Source: Gracilaria gracilis (lineage: Eukaryota; Rhodophyta; Florideophyceae; Gracilariales; Gracilariaceae). From it: a stretch of DNA of 64,000 nt. Shown in pieces: positions 41,293-51,341 of this stretch. A program made the position numbers and the translations under genes. The stretch lies in the NCBI GenBank assembly GCA_030374805.1, contig JARGSG010000013.1, forward strand, positions 186,001-250,000, given 5' to 3'. Numbering within the stretch: the stretch's first letter is position 1; each line of letters begins with the position of its first letter. The notes below the pieces were generated by a model, which saw nothing but the letters and a program-made list of their open reading frames with translations, was not told the DNA's origin and searched no databases.

Positions 41293-41946
41293 GTGCCCTT
41301 CGCTCAGAGCGGCCGCGGTCACGAGAACGGCGGTTTCGACCGGTCTCCGGGACGACGCACGCCATTGGCGGGAGATTTCATCTTTTTCAATCCCTGGGAG
41401 GTGCAAGAGATCACCGCAGCTGAAGCGGCAGCTCTCCGGATGGCTCCGAGGTATATCCCTTACGGGCATCCCGTTGGCTTCGTCGACGCTGACGATTTTT
41501 ACCACGCCTACGGCGGTGACGACGACCAAATGATGGACGACGAACCCGAGACGGGGTATGATGACGACGTAGTCGAAGAGGTTCCTTCTGCCAACGCGGC
41601 TGAGCCGACCTCCAATGACACGGCAGCGCCAGGAATGGCGACGGCTGAGACGGTGGATCCACCCGCGCCCGAACCATCGTCGGTAGGTGCTGTGGTGGCT
41701 TCCCTTCCGGACGAACCAGATGTGATCGAGGTGCCTGCCGTCCTCCCCTCTGGGGGTGGAACCGGTGAGGCGGCTGTGATCGCTCAGTTCCTCCGAGGAG
41801 TTGGTCTTTCCGCAACTGACGCAAGCGGGGACGTCGCCGCAATGCGGGACGCGTTGGCTGCAGGCCTTACTGGCGGATCCAATCCCAGCAATGGGCGTAC
41901 TGGTGACGGCGCTCCGGGCTCTTCCAACCAAGGGTCGGGGGCTTAG
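41293..41946 (+). CDS. antisense extra ORF of C1, part 2, acidic protein
   Basis: The frame has 217 codons on the same strand, 150 bp beyond part 1. The start (PLAGDFIFFNPWEVQEIT, MAPRYIPYGHPVGFVDADDFYH) looks globular, followed by an acidic, Pro/Ala/Glu-rich tail (DDDQMMDDEPETG) and a Gly/Ser-rich end. It could be a separate gene or a second exon of the same antisense transcript. No family recognised. It stops 170 bp before the end of the oppositely oriented pol frame, so the two converge. Confidence 0.45.
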   Translation: MPFAQSGRGHENGGFDRSPGRRTPLAGDFIFFNPWEVQEITAAEAAALRMAPRYIPYGHPVGFVDADDFYHAYGGDDDQMMDDEPETGYDDDVVEEVPSANAAEPTSNDTAAPGMATAETVDPPAPEPSSVGAVVASLPDEPDVIEVPAVLPSGGGTGEAAVIAQFLRGVGLSATDASGDVAAMRDALAAGLTGGSNPSNGRTGDGAPGSSNQGSGA

Positions 41947-42120
41947 TCCATCTTCCTCCTGATTCCCGCTATGCGGTGTTGTTGTAGGATATAGCCTTGA
42001 TGGCCATTAAACCTACTTCCGTCTATGACGTATATTTTTCCTTTTCCAAGTGCCAGCTTCGTCTTCTCCCATCTCTCAACTTCCTTCTTGGTGAGCTAGC
42101 TTCTTCCCCTTCTGGGCGTG

Positions 42121-45100
42121 TTATCCCACTTGGGCGTTGAAAATTGTCGCCGGAAGACCCGTGAGAGTACACCGATGGTACTGCACCACTTTCGATCGTG
42201 GGAGATGCTCGATTGGCTCATCCGAGTCAGCCTCGGGTCCGTAGCCGTACCAACGTACGAGATACTGTATGTACCCCAACGGGTGGTATGAGTGTTCCAC
42301 TATGCGGTCGACTACGAACTCCTGTCGGAAGACTTCCCGGCCTTGCCGTGTGATTACGACATCCTGCTTCGAGGAGCTCTCCGGTGGCTTCACCGTGTTG
42401 TGCACTGCGTCGGTGTTCCGGTTAGACCGTGTTGTGTCCAACAAGGTTGGTGGCACTGCTCCTTCGTGGTGTGGTTCCCTACTTGGGTCGATTGTCACGC
42501 GTCTCGCGGTGTCGGTGTTCCCGATGCCTTGGTTTGGTAGAGTCCCTTCTCTCGCGGGAGTCCCAAGTGGGCTTACCGCCAGTTTGCGTGGTAGCGACCG
42601 TTTCGACGGAGTTGTGCGTGGCGTCGAACGCGCTGGCGTCAACGGTAACCCTGATTGAACCGGCCTCGCCGTGGTGGCACGTGACGTTGTCAACGGGTGG
42701 CCGTCATTAGTCTGCGCCGTGGCGTGTTCCGCCTCCGTATGCACGGGAGGTGTCAGCTCGGTTTTTCGACGTGGTTCGCTCGCTGAGCTGATCTCCCTTA
42801 CAGGTGTAGTCCGTGTGCTACAGTTGGCACCTCCCTGCTGGGTATATAGCGAAGTGTCCACGGTGTGGCCCGCCTCAGGCGTGTTGGGCGACTTAGTCTC
42901 CGACGACTCTTTTCCGTCTTGGACGTGCGAGCTCAACGGCGCCTTAGGCGATATTTTCACTCCGATCTGCGACGTAGTCACTCCAGGCGCGCTATGAGGT
43001 GTAGGCAACGTCTTTGCCGGTAACGACTGAGTCTCCTCGGTCCTGTCCCGCACGGCGGTAGTGTCTTGTGACGATCCCGCTTCTGCGTTGATGCGCGGCG
43101 ACCTTGAAGAGACGCCGGGCTCCCGAGAGGGCTTTGATTGCGCATTAGCGGTGTCACTCTTCCGTGCCACACGGTGTTCCTCACGCGACAGTGCGGAAGC
43201 ATGAAGATTAACGAGTCCCTCCCCCTCCTTAGATGGAGCGACATGGAGAGTGGGTGTCAACGCGCCAAGGCGGCGAATAATTACGCCAGGCGGCGGGGCT
43301 TCAGACAACGAAGCACCAGGGCGCGTAGAGTCCGATAACATCGGCAAATCCGAGAGTCCCCTACTTGGGTGCGGTACCTCCCTAGGGCGGTCGATCGGGG
43401 GTGGGTCCAGTGTGTCCGTAGTGTTCGTTTCCGCTTCTGCGGTAGAATGTCCATTTGATGGGTCGTTTCCCGCAGGCGGGGGTGCAAAAACCACGCGATC
43501 GCGGGAAATGCGTTCGTGTTGCTGACCCATCTCCACTACGACAGTGTCGGATTCCACTGCAATTGTTTTGAAGGGACCGTCGGCGACGGGTGAGAGCTTG
43601 TGGCGTTTCTCCTTGCCTGGGTTCCAATACTCCTTACGGATGAACACATAGTCCCCTTCTTTAAGGGCGGGTGGTCTTCGAGGGGCTCGCTGATCGAAAT
43701 CACGCTTATATGCGGCTTGTGACCAGGCCATTGACCGTTGTGCTGCAGGGACCAGCTTGGTAAGCCATGTCTTCCAGGTTTCCCTGTATCCCTTCGTCGA
43801 AGAAAATTGATCCAGCGTTGGCTGTGCTTCGAGCGCCACGGGCGGCGGGGTGCGAGACAGAACCAATTCAAATGGAGTCAATCCCGTAGTACGGTGTACC
43901 TGAGTGTTGTATGCGAATATAAGCGCATCGGTGAACAGGTCCCACGTGGTGGGGTGATCGGCTACGTATGAACGGAGTGCTGCTAACAGCGTCCGGTTAA
44001 ACCGTTCAGCCTGCCCATTACACTGGGGGTGGTAGGTTGTCGTGAAGAGATTTTTGACATCCAGAATCCTGTATACATCCCCAAAGAACCGGGAGGCAAA
44101 TTGTTTCCCGTTGTCGGAGAGTAGATTCACCGGTGGACCGTAGACGAATGCCCAATGGGTGACGAATGCTTGCGCAACCGTCAGTGACGTGATTCTCGGT
44201 AAGGGTATGGTACGAACGAGCTTCGAGAAACGATCCGTGATCACGAGTAGAAATTTGTTACGCCGCTTAGTAGCGAGGAAGGGTCCCAAAATATCGATAG
44301 CTACGAATTCCAGGGGCGCCCTTGCGGGGAAGAGCTTCAACTTCGTCGCCTGGCGCCGAAGCTTGACGCGATTCCGAGCACACTTGGGGCAGAACCGCAC
44401 AGTTGCGTAGCAATCCACAGCCATTGCTGGCCAGTAGAATTTCCTTCGCAATGTAAGGTACAGTTTCCGTCCTCCGACGTGACCACTAAGTTTAGCATAG
44501 TGTGATAAGTGTAACACCCGAGATTGTAGGGCGTGTGGCACCACTATTTGTGGATTTCCAGTTACTGTGCGAACGAGATATCCAATATCATTCACCCGAA
44601 ATGGGAGATCAGCTCCTCCATTGAGTTGCGCCCGAATCTTCGTGCAGTAGGGATCGCTGAATTGTTCCCTAACCATCTCCTCCGTTGTGACGGGTACGAA
44701 GTTCCCTGGTAGGGGGTTCGCACTTTCGCTGACAGCGAGTAGGTCATCCAGTTCCTGGTCAAAATCCAGTTCGTCTGGCCATTCCTCTTCCATATCATCC
44801 ATTTCACCTGCGGTGTAGTCGTCAACTGCGAAGCAGAGTATTTCCTCGTCATCGACGGCTAACGCTTCCTCTGTGGTGGGTAGGCGAGAAAGGGCGTCGG
44901 CTTGTGTATTGTTGGCGCCCTTCTTGTAGGCGACGTTGAAGTCAAACTCTGCAAGACGCAGTCTCCAACGCATTAAGCGGCCTGAAGGCTCCGATATGGA
45001 GAGTAGCCATCTCAATGATGAGTGATCCGTGTAAACGGTGAAATGAGCACCCATGAGGTAGGGGCGTACTGTGCATAACGCCCACACTACTGCAAGACAT

Positions 45101-45342
45101 TCCTTCTCCGAGACGGAGTAATTCTTCTCATGCACGTTTAACGAACGGGACCAGTACCCAATTGGCTTGCGTTCCCTCTCTGGGGTGGTTTGAAACAAGG
45201 CGCAGCCTACCTGGTAGTCACTAGAATCCGTGTCTACGGTATATGAAAGTACCGGTTTCGGTAGTGACAATACTGAGGCCGTGGTTACAGCCTCTTTGAG
45301 AGAGTTAAAAGCTTCCGTCTGAGTAGACGTGAATGGGTCCAA
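42121..45342 (-). CDS. C1 RNase H, integrase and chromodomain-like region
   Basis: A frame of 1073 codons. RNase H has SYTVDTDSSDYQVGCALF, VSEKECLAVVWAL and VYTDHSSLRWLL. The integrase zinc region has LHLSHYAKLSGHVGG and CPKCARNRVK. The DDE core has FVAIDILGPF, LLSDNGKQFAS and YHPQCNGQAERFN. A long Ser/Thr/Pro-rich spacer (about residues 640-990) follows, then a chromodomain-like end VVDRIVEHSYHPLGYIQYLV plus RWYGYG. The long spacer before the chromodomain is unusual for chromoviruses. Confidence 0.85.
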   Translation of the reverse strand: MDPFTSTQTEAFNSLKEAVTTASVLSLPKPVLSYTVDTDSSDYQVGCALFQTTPERERKPIGYWSRSLNVHEKNYSVSEKECLAVVWALCTVRPYLMGAHFTVYTDHSSLRWLLSISEPSGRLMRWRLRLAEFDFNVAYKKGANNTQADALSRLPTTEEALAVDDEEILCFAVDDYTAGEMDDMEEEWPDELDFDQELDDLLAVSESANPLPGNFVPVTTEEMVREQFSDPYCTKIRAQLNGGADLPFRVNDIGYLVRTVTGNPQIVVPHALQSRVLHLSHYAKLSGHVGGRKLYLTLRRKFYWPAMAVDCYATVRFCPKCARNRVKLRRQATKLKLFPARAPLEFVAIDILGPFLATKRRNKFLLVITDRFSKLVRTIPLPRITSLTVAQAFVTHWAFVYGPPVNLLSDNGKQFASRFFGDVYRILDVKNLFTTTYHPQCNGQAERFNRTLLAALRSYVADHPTTWDLFTDALIFAYNTQVHRTTGLTPFELVLSRTPPPVALEAQPTLDQFSSTKGYRETWKTWLTKLVPAAQRSMAWSQAAYKRDFDQRAPRRPPALKEGDYVFIRKEYWNPGKEKRHKLSPVADGPFKTIAVESDTVVVEMGQQHERISRDRVVFAPPPAGNDPSNGHSTAEAETNTTDTLDPPPIDRPREVPHPSRGLSDLPMLSDSTRPGASLSEAPPPGVIIRRLGALTPTLHVAPSKEGEGLVNLHASALSREEHRVARKSDTANAQSKPSREPGVSSRSPRINAEAGSSQDTTAVRDRTEETQSLPAKTLPTPHSAPGVTTSQIGVKISPKAPLSSHVQDGKESSETKSPNTPEAGHTVDTSLYTQQGGANCSTRTTPVREISSASEPRRKTELTPPVHTEAEHATAQTNDGHPLTTSRATTARPVQSGLPLTPARSTPRTTPSKRSLPRKLAVSPLGTPAREGTLPNQGIGNTDTARRVTIDPSREPHHEGAVPPTLLDTTRSNRNTDAVHNTVKPPESSSKQDVVITRQGREVFRQEFVVDRIVEHSYHPLGYIQYLVRWYGYGPEADSDEPIEHLPRSKVVQYHRCTLTGLPATIFNAQVG

Positions 45343-45417
45343 CTTAGGCGGTTGAACCTTCCGCAGAAGCGCGTTGAGAGGTGCCGCAATGTCCGCGAAG
45401 TTGGGAATAAACCGTCT

Positions 45418-47379
45418 TTAGACGTTGATTAATCCTAGGAAGGATCTCAGTTCAGTCTGGGTAGTCGGTTCCATGGCCTGTTTCAGCGACTTCACGCGAG
45501 CTTCCTCGATCATGACACGTCCTGGACGGATTATGTGACCCAGATACTTGACAGTATCCGTAAAGAATTCGCATTTCCATAGCTTAAGTGTCACTCCGGC
45601 GTCCCGTAACGTGGCCATTATGTCTCTCATATGTGTGAGGTGATCATCCAGATTATCTGAGAATATAATGACGTCATCAAGGTAGACGAGACAAGTACGC
45701 CACTTGAAGCGGGCCAGTAGGGTATCAATAGCACGCTGAAAAGTAGCGGGAGCATTGGTTAAACCAAAGGGCATCCGTTTAAAACGGTAGAGGCCAGAAT
45801 GGCGGACAGAAGCTGTCTTGTCCTGATCCTGGTTTCTCACTGGAACCTGCCAGTATCCCCAGTTAGCATCCAACGCCGTGAATACGGTAGCATTTCCGAG
45901 AGAATCGATGTATTCATCCATACGTGGAATGGGGTACACGTCCTTGACGGTAAGAGCATTTAGACGACGAAAGTCGATACAGAAGCGCCAGGAACCATCC
46001 AGTTTCAGACCCAGTACCACTGGTGATGCCGACGGCGAGTGTGGCGGTTCTATAACTCCTGCACGGAGCATCTTGTCCACCTGAAATTGCTCTTCTTTTC
46101 TGGCCTTGGGCCCTGCCCTGTACGGATGTTGGGCTACTGGCCGAGAGTTCGGAAGGAGATCAATCCGGTGTTCCGTGGTATTTATCTCTCCGAGAGAACC
46201 ATCCCACATTGTGGTGAATTCACGAAGAATATCGTGCAGTCGTTTGCGGTGTGTCGCCGGAACATGTCCGAGGTCGAGTTCTTCCAATTCCTTCACTGGG
46301 TCCAATTGGTCGTAACTCGTCGGAACGCGTGTCTTCTCTGTCTTAACAGGTTGCTGACCCGAGAGACTCGGCGACGGAGGCGAATGAGATTCAGACTCCT
46401 CCCCCTCCTTAGAGTGAACGATTCCGAGCACATCTGCAGCAGTCATCTTCGTCGGTACCAACGCAGTTGGATGCGGCATGACCGAGCCAATCACTTGGGT
46501 TTTCACCAGATACTGGCTTGTTTTGCCTAGGTTGGCTATCAACACGTAAAACGGATTATCCGGTTTTACCTGGACCACTCCATTAGCAATGGCAAGAGAG
46601 TATTTATCATACAACGACGGCAATGGCTGGACGATTCGTAAACCGTGTTGACGGGAATTCACCTGTACCCAGACTTGAGACTCTGGAGGCACGCGTGTCG
46701 CGGAGGCAACACGAAGCTTCGTAGATTCCCGAGAACTCGGTGGTGCTTCCTGCGCCGCAGGTAGAGGTACCTGCTTCTTAGAGGCATGCGTCAAAGGACG
46801 ACGAACAATCGGCACGGACGAACCATCTTCCATTTCAACACGCCTCTGGCGGGGCCTAATGGCATCGACAAAGCGGTCGCAAAAGTCACAACCCAAAATG
46901 ACTGGGGCGGCCAGGGAACGACAAACGACAAAGTCGAGCTTCACCACGCATGAGCCCAAGCGGATTACCAACTCGATGTATCCTACCATTGACAACGGGT
47001 TGTTATTCGTGTCAGCGACGTCAGGAATGTCGACACGGCGAATGTGTGACCGCAAGGCGGGTGTCAATGCTGTCTCAACAATGAAGTTCGGACCTGCGCC
47101 TGTATCTAATACAGTCAGATAACGCACCATAAACTGGGATGAAAGGCCAAGGTCGGCATAGACCTTGTAATTGAGCCTGGCCATCACCATAACTCTATCC
47201 GGGAACCGGTTATTTCTTACCCGTATCCACGGTCGACGAAAAACACCAAGGTGTTCTGAGTTCACGTCTTCGACGGCCTGTTTCCTCGAGAGGATTCGGA
47301 CTTGGGAGCGAGGCAGGGACGCCTCGGGCGCCTTCAGCCTCAACTCTGAGGGCGCCTCTCCAAGAGAGGAGACTCTCAC
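45418..47379 (-). CDS. C1 protease and reverse transcriptase region
   Basis: A frame of 653 codons. The retropepsin-like protease has YLTVLDTGAGPNFIVE and VILGCDFCDRFV. Reverse transcriptase has [53 protein letters not shown], the YLDDVIIFS catalytic box and LKLWKCEFF. It belongs to the same pol as 42121-45342. Confidence 0.85.
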   Translation of the reverse strand: MRVSSLGEAPSELRLKAPEASLPRSQVRILSRKQAVEDVNSEHLGVFRRPWIRVRNNRFPDRVMVMARLNYKVYADLGLSSQFMVRYLTVLDTGAGPNFIVETALTPALRSHIRRVDIPDVADTNNNPLSMVGYIELVIRLGSCVVKLDFVVCRSLAAPVILGCDFCDRFVDAIRPRQRRVEMEDGSSVPIVRRPLTHASKKQVPLPAAQEAPPSSRESTKLRVASATRVPPESQVWVQVNSRQHGLRIVQPLPSLYDKYSLAIANGVVQVKPDNPFYVLIANLGKTSQYLVKTQVIGSVMPHPTALVPTKMTAADVLGIVHSKEGEESESHSPPSPSLSGQQPVKTEKTRVPTSYDQLDPVKELEELDLGHVPATHRKRLHDILREFTTMWDGSLGEINTTEHRIDLLPNSRPVAQHPYRAGPKARKEEQFQVDKMLRAGVIEPPHSPSASPVVLGLKLDGSWRFCIDFRRLNALTVKDVYPIPRMDEYIDSLGNATVFTALDANWGYWQVPVRNQDQDKTASVRHSGLYRFKRMPFGLTNAPATFQRAIDTLLARFKWRTCLVYLDDVIIFSDNLDDHLTHMRDIMATLRDAGVTLKLWKCEFFTDTVKYLGHIIRPGRVMIEEARVKSLKQAMEPTTQTELRSFLGLINV

Positions 47380-47604
47380 AATTAGTTTTTCTGAGCAGAT
47401 TCCGCCTGAGGCGTGTGCTCAGTGCTCTGAACCATTGATGCCTGGGCACCAGCGGCAGAAGCGTCCGCAGTAGCGGTTGAATTTCCCTCGAGAGGAGTAC
47501 GGGGGTGAGAGGTCACCATGTTCTGGGCAATCGGAGCCGCAATTGTGCGTGGAATATTCATCTTCGCGCGGATGTACGATGCCATCGGAACAGAAGCCTT
47601 CTCC

Positions 47605-49461
47605 TCAGGTGAGAGGGATTCTTAGTTGGCAATGACTTGTCTCCATTAACGCATGGTTAAAACGCACTGCGGAGAAGTATGCCTTCACGTATAACAGAGG
47701 TGACAGATCAATCCAACAATGGCATTGACGTTCCGAGTATTCGAGAATCGCACCGCTGGGCGGGAAACTTGCCCGCCAGGCCGTGAAGCCCGGTTCCACC
47801 GTTCTCATATGACAGTCGAGGCGGTCGAACTCGGTTCGAATCTGCATACAGCAGTGTATTGTCCGGAGCCGTTTGAAACGAAGCATCCGTGGTTGAGGGA
47901 AGCTCCGTTGTCGGGATTGAAAGCACGTCGCTACGTGCAAAGTGCACCTGTCATACTCCTTATTGGAGTGTTCCTCAGCAAGCATTGACGCCGACGGGGT
48001 TCCCGATTTCAACATCAACGCTTTAGCGGACTTCCACCGGGTACCCAGGACTCGTGCGCGTAGCGCATCGCCTTCCGCGCGTGCATACTGCACCAGTTCC
48101 AAGTACGTAAGCTTACGGTTTTCTTCACGGCGACGGGCCACTAGGGTCCGTATAGCCGAGTCTAATTCATCAACAAACATGGTACAACGCTCTTGAGCGG
48201 AATAAACATTGCCACAGCGGTGGAAGGCCTTATTCAGGCGCACCGAGTAATCGGTTTCCGCTTCGCCGGGGCGTTGTTTGGTGTCTCTCAGAGCGAGAAT
48301 AGCCGACTGGATGGCGGTACCAGTGGCATAGGACCCCAGTAGATACTGAACTGCTTCAGGCCAGCAAGTAACTCCTCCTTCAGAGGCGCGCGATGAACCT
48401 CTTACAGAGTTGTACTGATCTTCCGCAAGTCCGCGTAGAAAATAGGGCAGCGCGACAAACGCCTGTCTTTCATTCATCCCAAGGATGTCGGCTTCCGCTA
48501 CAAAGCGTGATAGAAAATCCAACACCAAGATGAGATCATCGCCTGTAAACAGTTGATTACGGAGCGACAGCTGCATCCTTTTGATACAGTCTTTGACCTT
48601 TCCCGTCCCACGGGGAGTTCTATCCAATGAAAAGTCCTCCAAACGGTTATACCGGTATGAAAACAGCTTCTTGTAGAGCAGGTTGGTAGGCTTCAACTCC
48701 TTTAATCCGGAGTGCTTCCTTCCCTTCGAGCGGGCGCGTATCACACCTTGGGTGGCTGATGACCGCTTTGAGTGTGACGAACGCTCACGAGGGGCTTCTT
48801 CTACCGACGAGTCGGACGAAGCAGACCCCGTTGACCGGCGAGAAGAAAGAGAAGATGCTGACGAATCAGAGTCGTAGTTCTTCCGCTCTTTGCGTGCTTT
48901 GGATCCACTGACCTTCTTGCCACGGTGTGAAACAGCAACCGGCTCAGCCGTGCGATTGGCTCCAACCAGGACAGTTTGTTCCAACGTTTCTAAACGGGCG
49001 CGGAGGCGAGTAAACTTCTCAGCCACGTCCTCCACGAAATTAGCGGGTCCTCCGAAAGCTTCCAAGAGGCAGTTGACATCACCACGCAATACGCGGAGAT
49101 CCTGAGAAAAGTCCTGCAAAGCAGTGTCATCCACCTTCTTTCGAAATAGCGACAACTCCTTAGCAAGGGTAGCATGGGCAGCCCGCGTGGAGCGGAGCTG
49201 CTCTTCCACAGTTAAGTGGGGGATGTCATTGGCAGTAGCCCTCAGATGTGCCTCAGGGGCGGGACCAGCAACTGCATAAGGCGGTCCATGACCTCGATGA
49301 GGGTTGATCAACGACGTGGGCGGAAGTCGAGTGGTCGTCGGCACAGCTTCAGTAGCCCGCATCCCTTCGGTCCGGGACCGTGAACGGGTGGGGATCCGTG
49401 ACGGAAGTGGCGGATCCGATCTTCCAGTCTGACTGCGTGTCTTCGGACGATCTGACAGAGT
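47605..49461 (-). CDS. C1 gag region
   Basis: The likely start is MTLSDRPKTRSQ at 49461; the frame is open to 49530. A Pro/Arg-rich head is followed by a helical coiled-coil segment (about residues 100-185), a basic Ser/Asp-rich hinge (NYDSDSSASSLSSRRS), then a capsid-like helical domain (DDLILVLDFLSRFVAEADILG, RPGEAETDYSVRLNKAF). It parallels the gag of elements A and C2. Confidence 0.8.
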   Translation of the reverse strand, partial: TLSDRPKTRSQTGRSDPPLPSRIPTRSRSRTEGMRATEAVPTTTRLPPTSLINPHRGHGPPYAVAGPAPEAHLRATANDIPHLTVEEQLRSTRAAHATLAKELSLFRKKVDDTALQDFSQDLRVLRGDVNCLLEAFGGPANFVEDVAEKFTRLRARLETLEQTVLVGANRTAEPVAVSHRGKKVSGSKARKERKNYDSDSSASSLSSRRSTGSASSDSSVEEAPRERSSHSKRSSATQGVIRARSKGRKHSGLKELKPTNLLYKKLFSYRYNRLEDFSLDRTPRGTGKVKDCIKRMQLSLRNQLFTGDDLILVLDFLSRFVAEADILGMNERQAFVALPYFLRGLAEDQYNSVRGSSRASEGGVTCWPEAVQYLLGSYATGTAIQSAILALRDTKQRPGEAETDYSVRLNKAFHRCGNVYSAQERCTMFVDELDSAIRTLVARRREENRKLTYLELVQYARAEGDALRARVLGTRWKSAKALMLKSGTPSASMLAEEHSNKEYDRCTLHVATCFQSRQRSFPQPRMLRFKRLRTIHCCMQIRTEFDRLDCHMRTVEPGFTAWRASFPPSGAILEYSERQCHCWIDLSPLLYVKAYFSAVRFNHALMETSHCQLRIPLT

Positions 49462-49611
49462 CATGACAAGAACAACCGTACAACCGGATAATCGACAGCC
49501 AATTGGCTGGGACTTCCAATGAACTTCCAAATGGAGACAAGGGCCAAAGGACTAACCTCGCCCCGAGTGAATTCACGAGTGATTCTTCCGACAAAAGTAG
49601 TCGGTTCTAAT

Positions 49612-49622
49612 TCGGGAGACCA
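49612..49622 (-). other. C1 primer-binding site
   Basis: The minus strand reads TGGTCTCCCGA two bases inside the 5' LTR, identical to elements A and C2. Confidence 0.65.
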
Positions 49623-49624
49623 CT

Positions 49625-50476
49625 TGTGGAGCAACGCCTTTGGCGGGAAAAGCGCAGGCTCACGAAGACGTTCGGAAACTTCCCCTCGACAGGGCAGCAC
49701 AGCAAACGGAGCACTCCAGGAATGACACAGCTAAGCCGGGTGTAAATCCGAGGTCAAACCACCACGACACGCGTCGGAGCGTTAGGCTGATTAGTAGTCG
49801 GTAGAGATCCACGTGTTCACACGGTCACGGGATGAGTCCTTGAAAGAGAGTAGCACGGCAACGACAAGGTGTCGGAAACGGGCCACTGAGAACAGCGCAA
49901 AAAGGAAAACCCAAAAAGGGGAGAAAGCAAACCACCAGAGTGGGGAAAAGAGAGAGAGAATAAAGCAAACCCAATAGAGGGGCGAGTATACGACAATAGG
50001 TCGGAACGAGACACACAAATAGTGGTTATACTCTGAGCGCCACAAGGGTGGGTAACTATACGTGAACAACGCAGTCGTCACTACACTTGGAGGTGAACAA
50101 TCCGCGAAGGCGTGATAGTTAGAGCCAGAAGCCCTTGCTTGGCAAGGGGCAGTTTACTGGGGGGAGCGGTGCTCAACCCTCTAAGTACTGAGCTCGGCGC
50201 ACCACTGACAGTGGGTGCGCCGGGCAAAATAATCTATAAAGTATCTAAGTAAATACAGCAATGCTGGGTGTACTGCCTCTGGCATATTCGTGTTACACAT
50301 GTGCTATTCACACCCGCTAAGCGGCGCCTCGAGCCGTGCAATCCACGTGTACATGTGTGGAAATTACCTGAGCCAGGCGACCCGCTAAGAGCGGTGTAGC
50401 TCATATATATCTACTAACGCATGATGCGGAAATTAACTAAGTACCTCAAATCGCCTCCAAGGAGTGTTGTCCTTCA
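49625..50476 (-). repeat. C1 5' LTR
   Basis: 852 bp, matching 39101-39952. It carries a TATATATG stretch and a palindromic CCACGTGTACATGTGTGG block. Confidence 0.95.
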
Positions 50477-50481
50477 CGGAT
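50477..50481 (+). repeat. target-site duplication of C1, right
   Basis: CGGAT, same as 39096-39100. Confidence 0.85.
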
Positions 50482-50728
50482 CGTACCAAAGAAGGCCCAG
50501 TTGAGAAAACCAATCAGAAGTCGCCACGTCCGCACGTCGATACCAATCACACGTCGACAAGTGGAGATCAGATTTCTGTGGTTGAGACAATTTCCGATCA
50601 TTCACTTTTCAGCAAATCAGAAGCCGGTGCCTGTTACCTATAAACCGTTACTGTCCACGTTTACAGGTGGCAAGAGCAAAAAGTCGTAGTTTTATAAGCT
50701 TCTGAGGCCTTTCAGCCAACCGAAGTTA

Positions 50729-51265
50729 TTGAAGAATCAGACCGGTCACTTACCGACTGACGAGGATACTTACGTACCGCTGACCACCCACCATCTAATG
50801 CTATGTAACCCTGCAAGTAACCGACTTGACAGGATACTTCGGGATGTAAACAAGTCACGCGCTGAGTGTAAGCCGATTAGACGCATTGGCCTGCCCTGTG
50901 GCACTGTGACGCCTCGTACGCGTGATCTGTGTCGTGACTCTCACCGTCACAAGTCACCCACTGTGTCGTGGACAGATCATAACCCTTCGGCCAATCATAT
51001 TCGGTCGCTAGTGAGCCAATCAGGCTTTGGTGCCGCTCGCTACTTGGTACTCGTGGTAAAGGTGGACAAGGTGAAGATACCTTGCCACTTGTGCGACCTG
51101 TGGTGTAAGGGCGCTTTGGCTTACTGTCACCACCTCCTTACAGAGGACCATCAGCTTCGTGTAAGTGCCTACCGCGAGTACGGAAGCGTGGCCACGTTGC
51201 CCAACGGTGAGCTAATTACTTGTGACAAACAAACTCCAAAAGAGTCAGTTGCTACAATTAGTTAA
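50729..51265 (+). CDS. element B extra ORF upstream of gag, matrin/U1-type zinc finger pattern
   Basis: An uninterrupted 178-codon frame lies between the 5' LTR and gag of element B, a place where gypsy elements usually have only a short leader. Residues about 113-135 read CHLCDLWCKGALAYCHHL followed by LTEDH, a CX2CX12HX5H spacing typical of matrin/U1-like zinc fingers that bind RNA or DNA. The upstream region is basic (RILRDVNKSRAECKPIRRIG). The frame is the cleanest in element B, which is otherwise heavily broken. No close family recognised; it may be captured host sequence or an element accessory gene. Confidence 0.5.
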   Translation: MKNQTGHLPTDEDTYVPLTTHHLMLCNPASNRLDRILRDVNKSRAECKPIRRIGLPCGTVTPRTRDLCRDSHRHKSPTVSWTDHNPSANHIRSLVSQSGFGAARYLVLVVKVDKVKIPCHLCDLWCKGALAYCHHLLTEDHQLRVSAYREYGSVATLPNGELITCDKQTPKESVATIS

Positions 51266-51341
51266 ATAATTAATTATTTTAAAGCCAAATGTTGAATAAA
51301 GAACACTATTTGAATCTGAATTTGAATTTAATTGTTTGAAA

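Larger units (their letters stand above)
39101..50476 (-). mobile_element. element C1: Ty3/gypsy retrotransposon with antisense ORF, nearly whole
   Basis: The element is 11.4 kb on the minus strand, with 852-bp LTRs at both ends, a perfect 5-bp target duplication (CGGAT), a primer-binding site at 49612-49622, gag (47605-49461), pol (42121-47379) and an extra plus-strand ORF region (39988-41946) between pol and the 3' LTR. The LTRs differ at about 20 of 852 positions by eye, so the insertion is fairly recent. It looks close to whole, with only a few breaks. It sits inside element B and is the same family as C2 and the solo LTR at 25845. Confidence 0.95.

Noticed and set aside
42269-43525. Plus-strand ORFs antisense to the C1 integrase tail
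   Set aside because: Unlike the ORF at 39988-41946, no counterpart was seen in C2, and they lie opposite a long low-complexity coding spacer.
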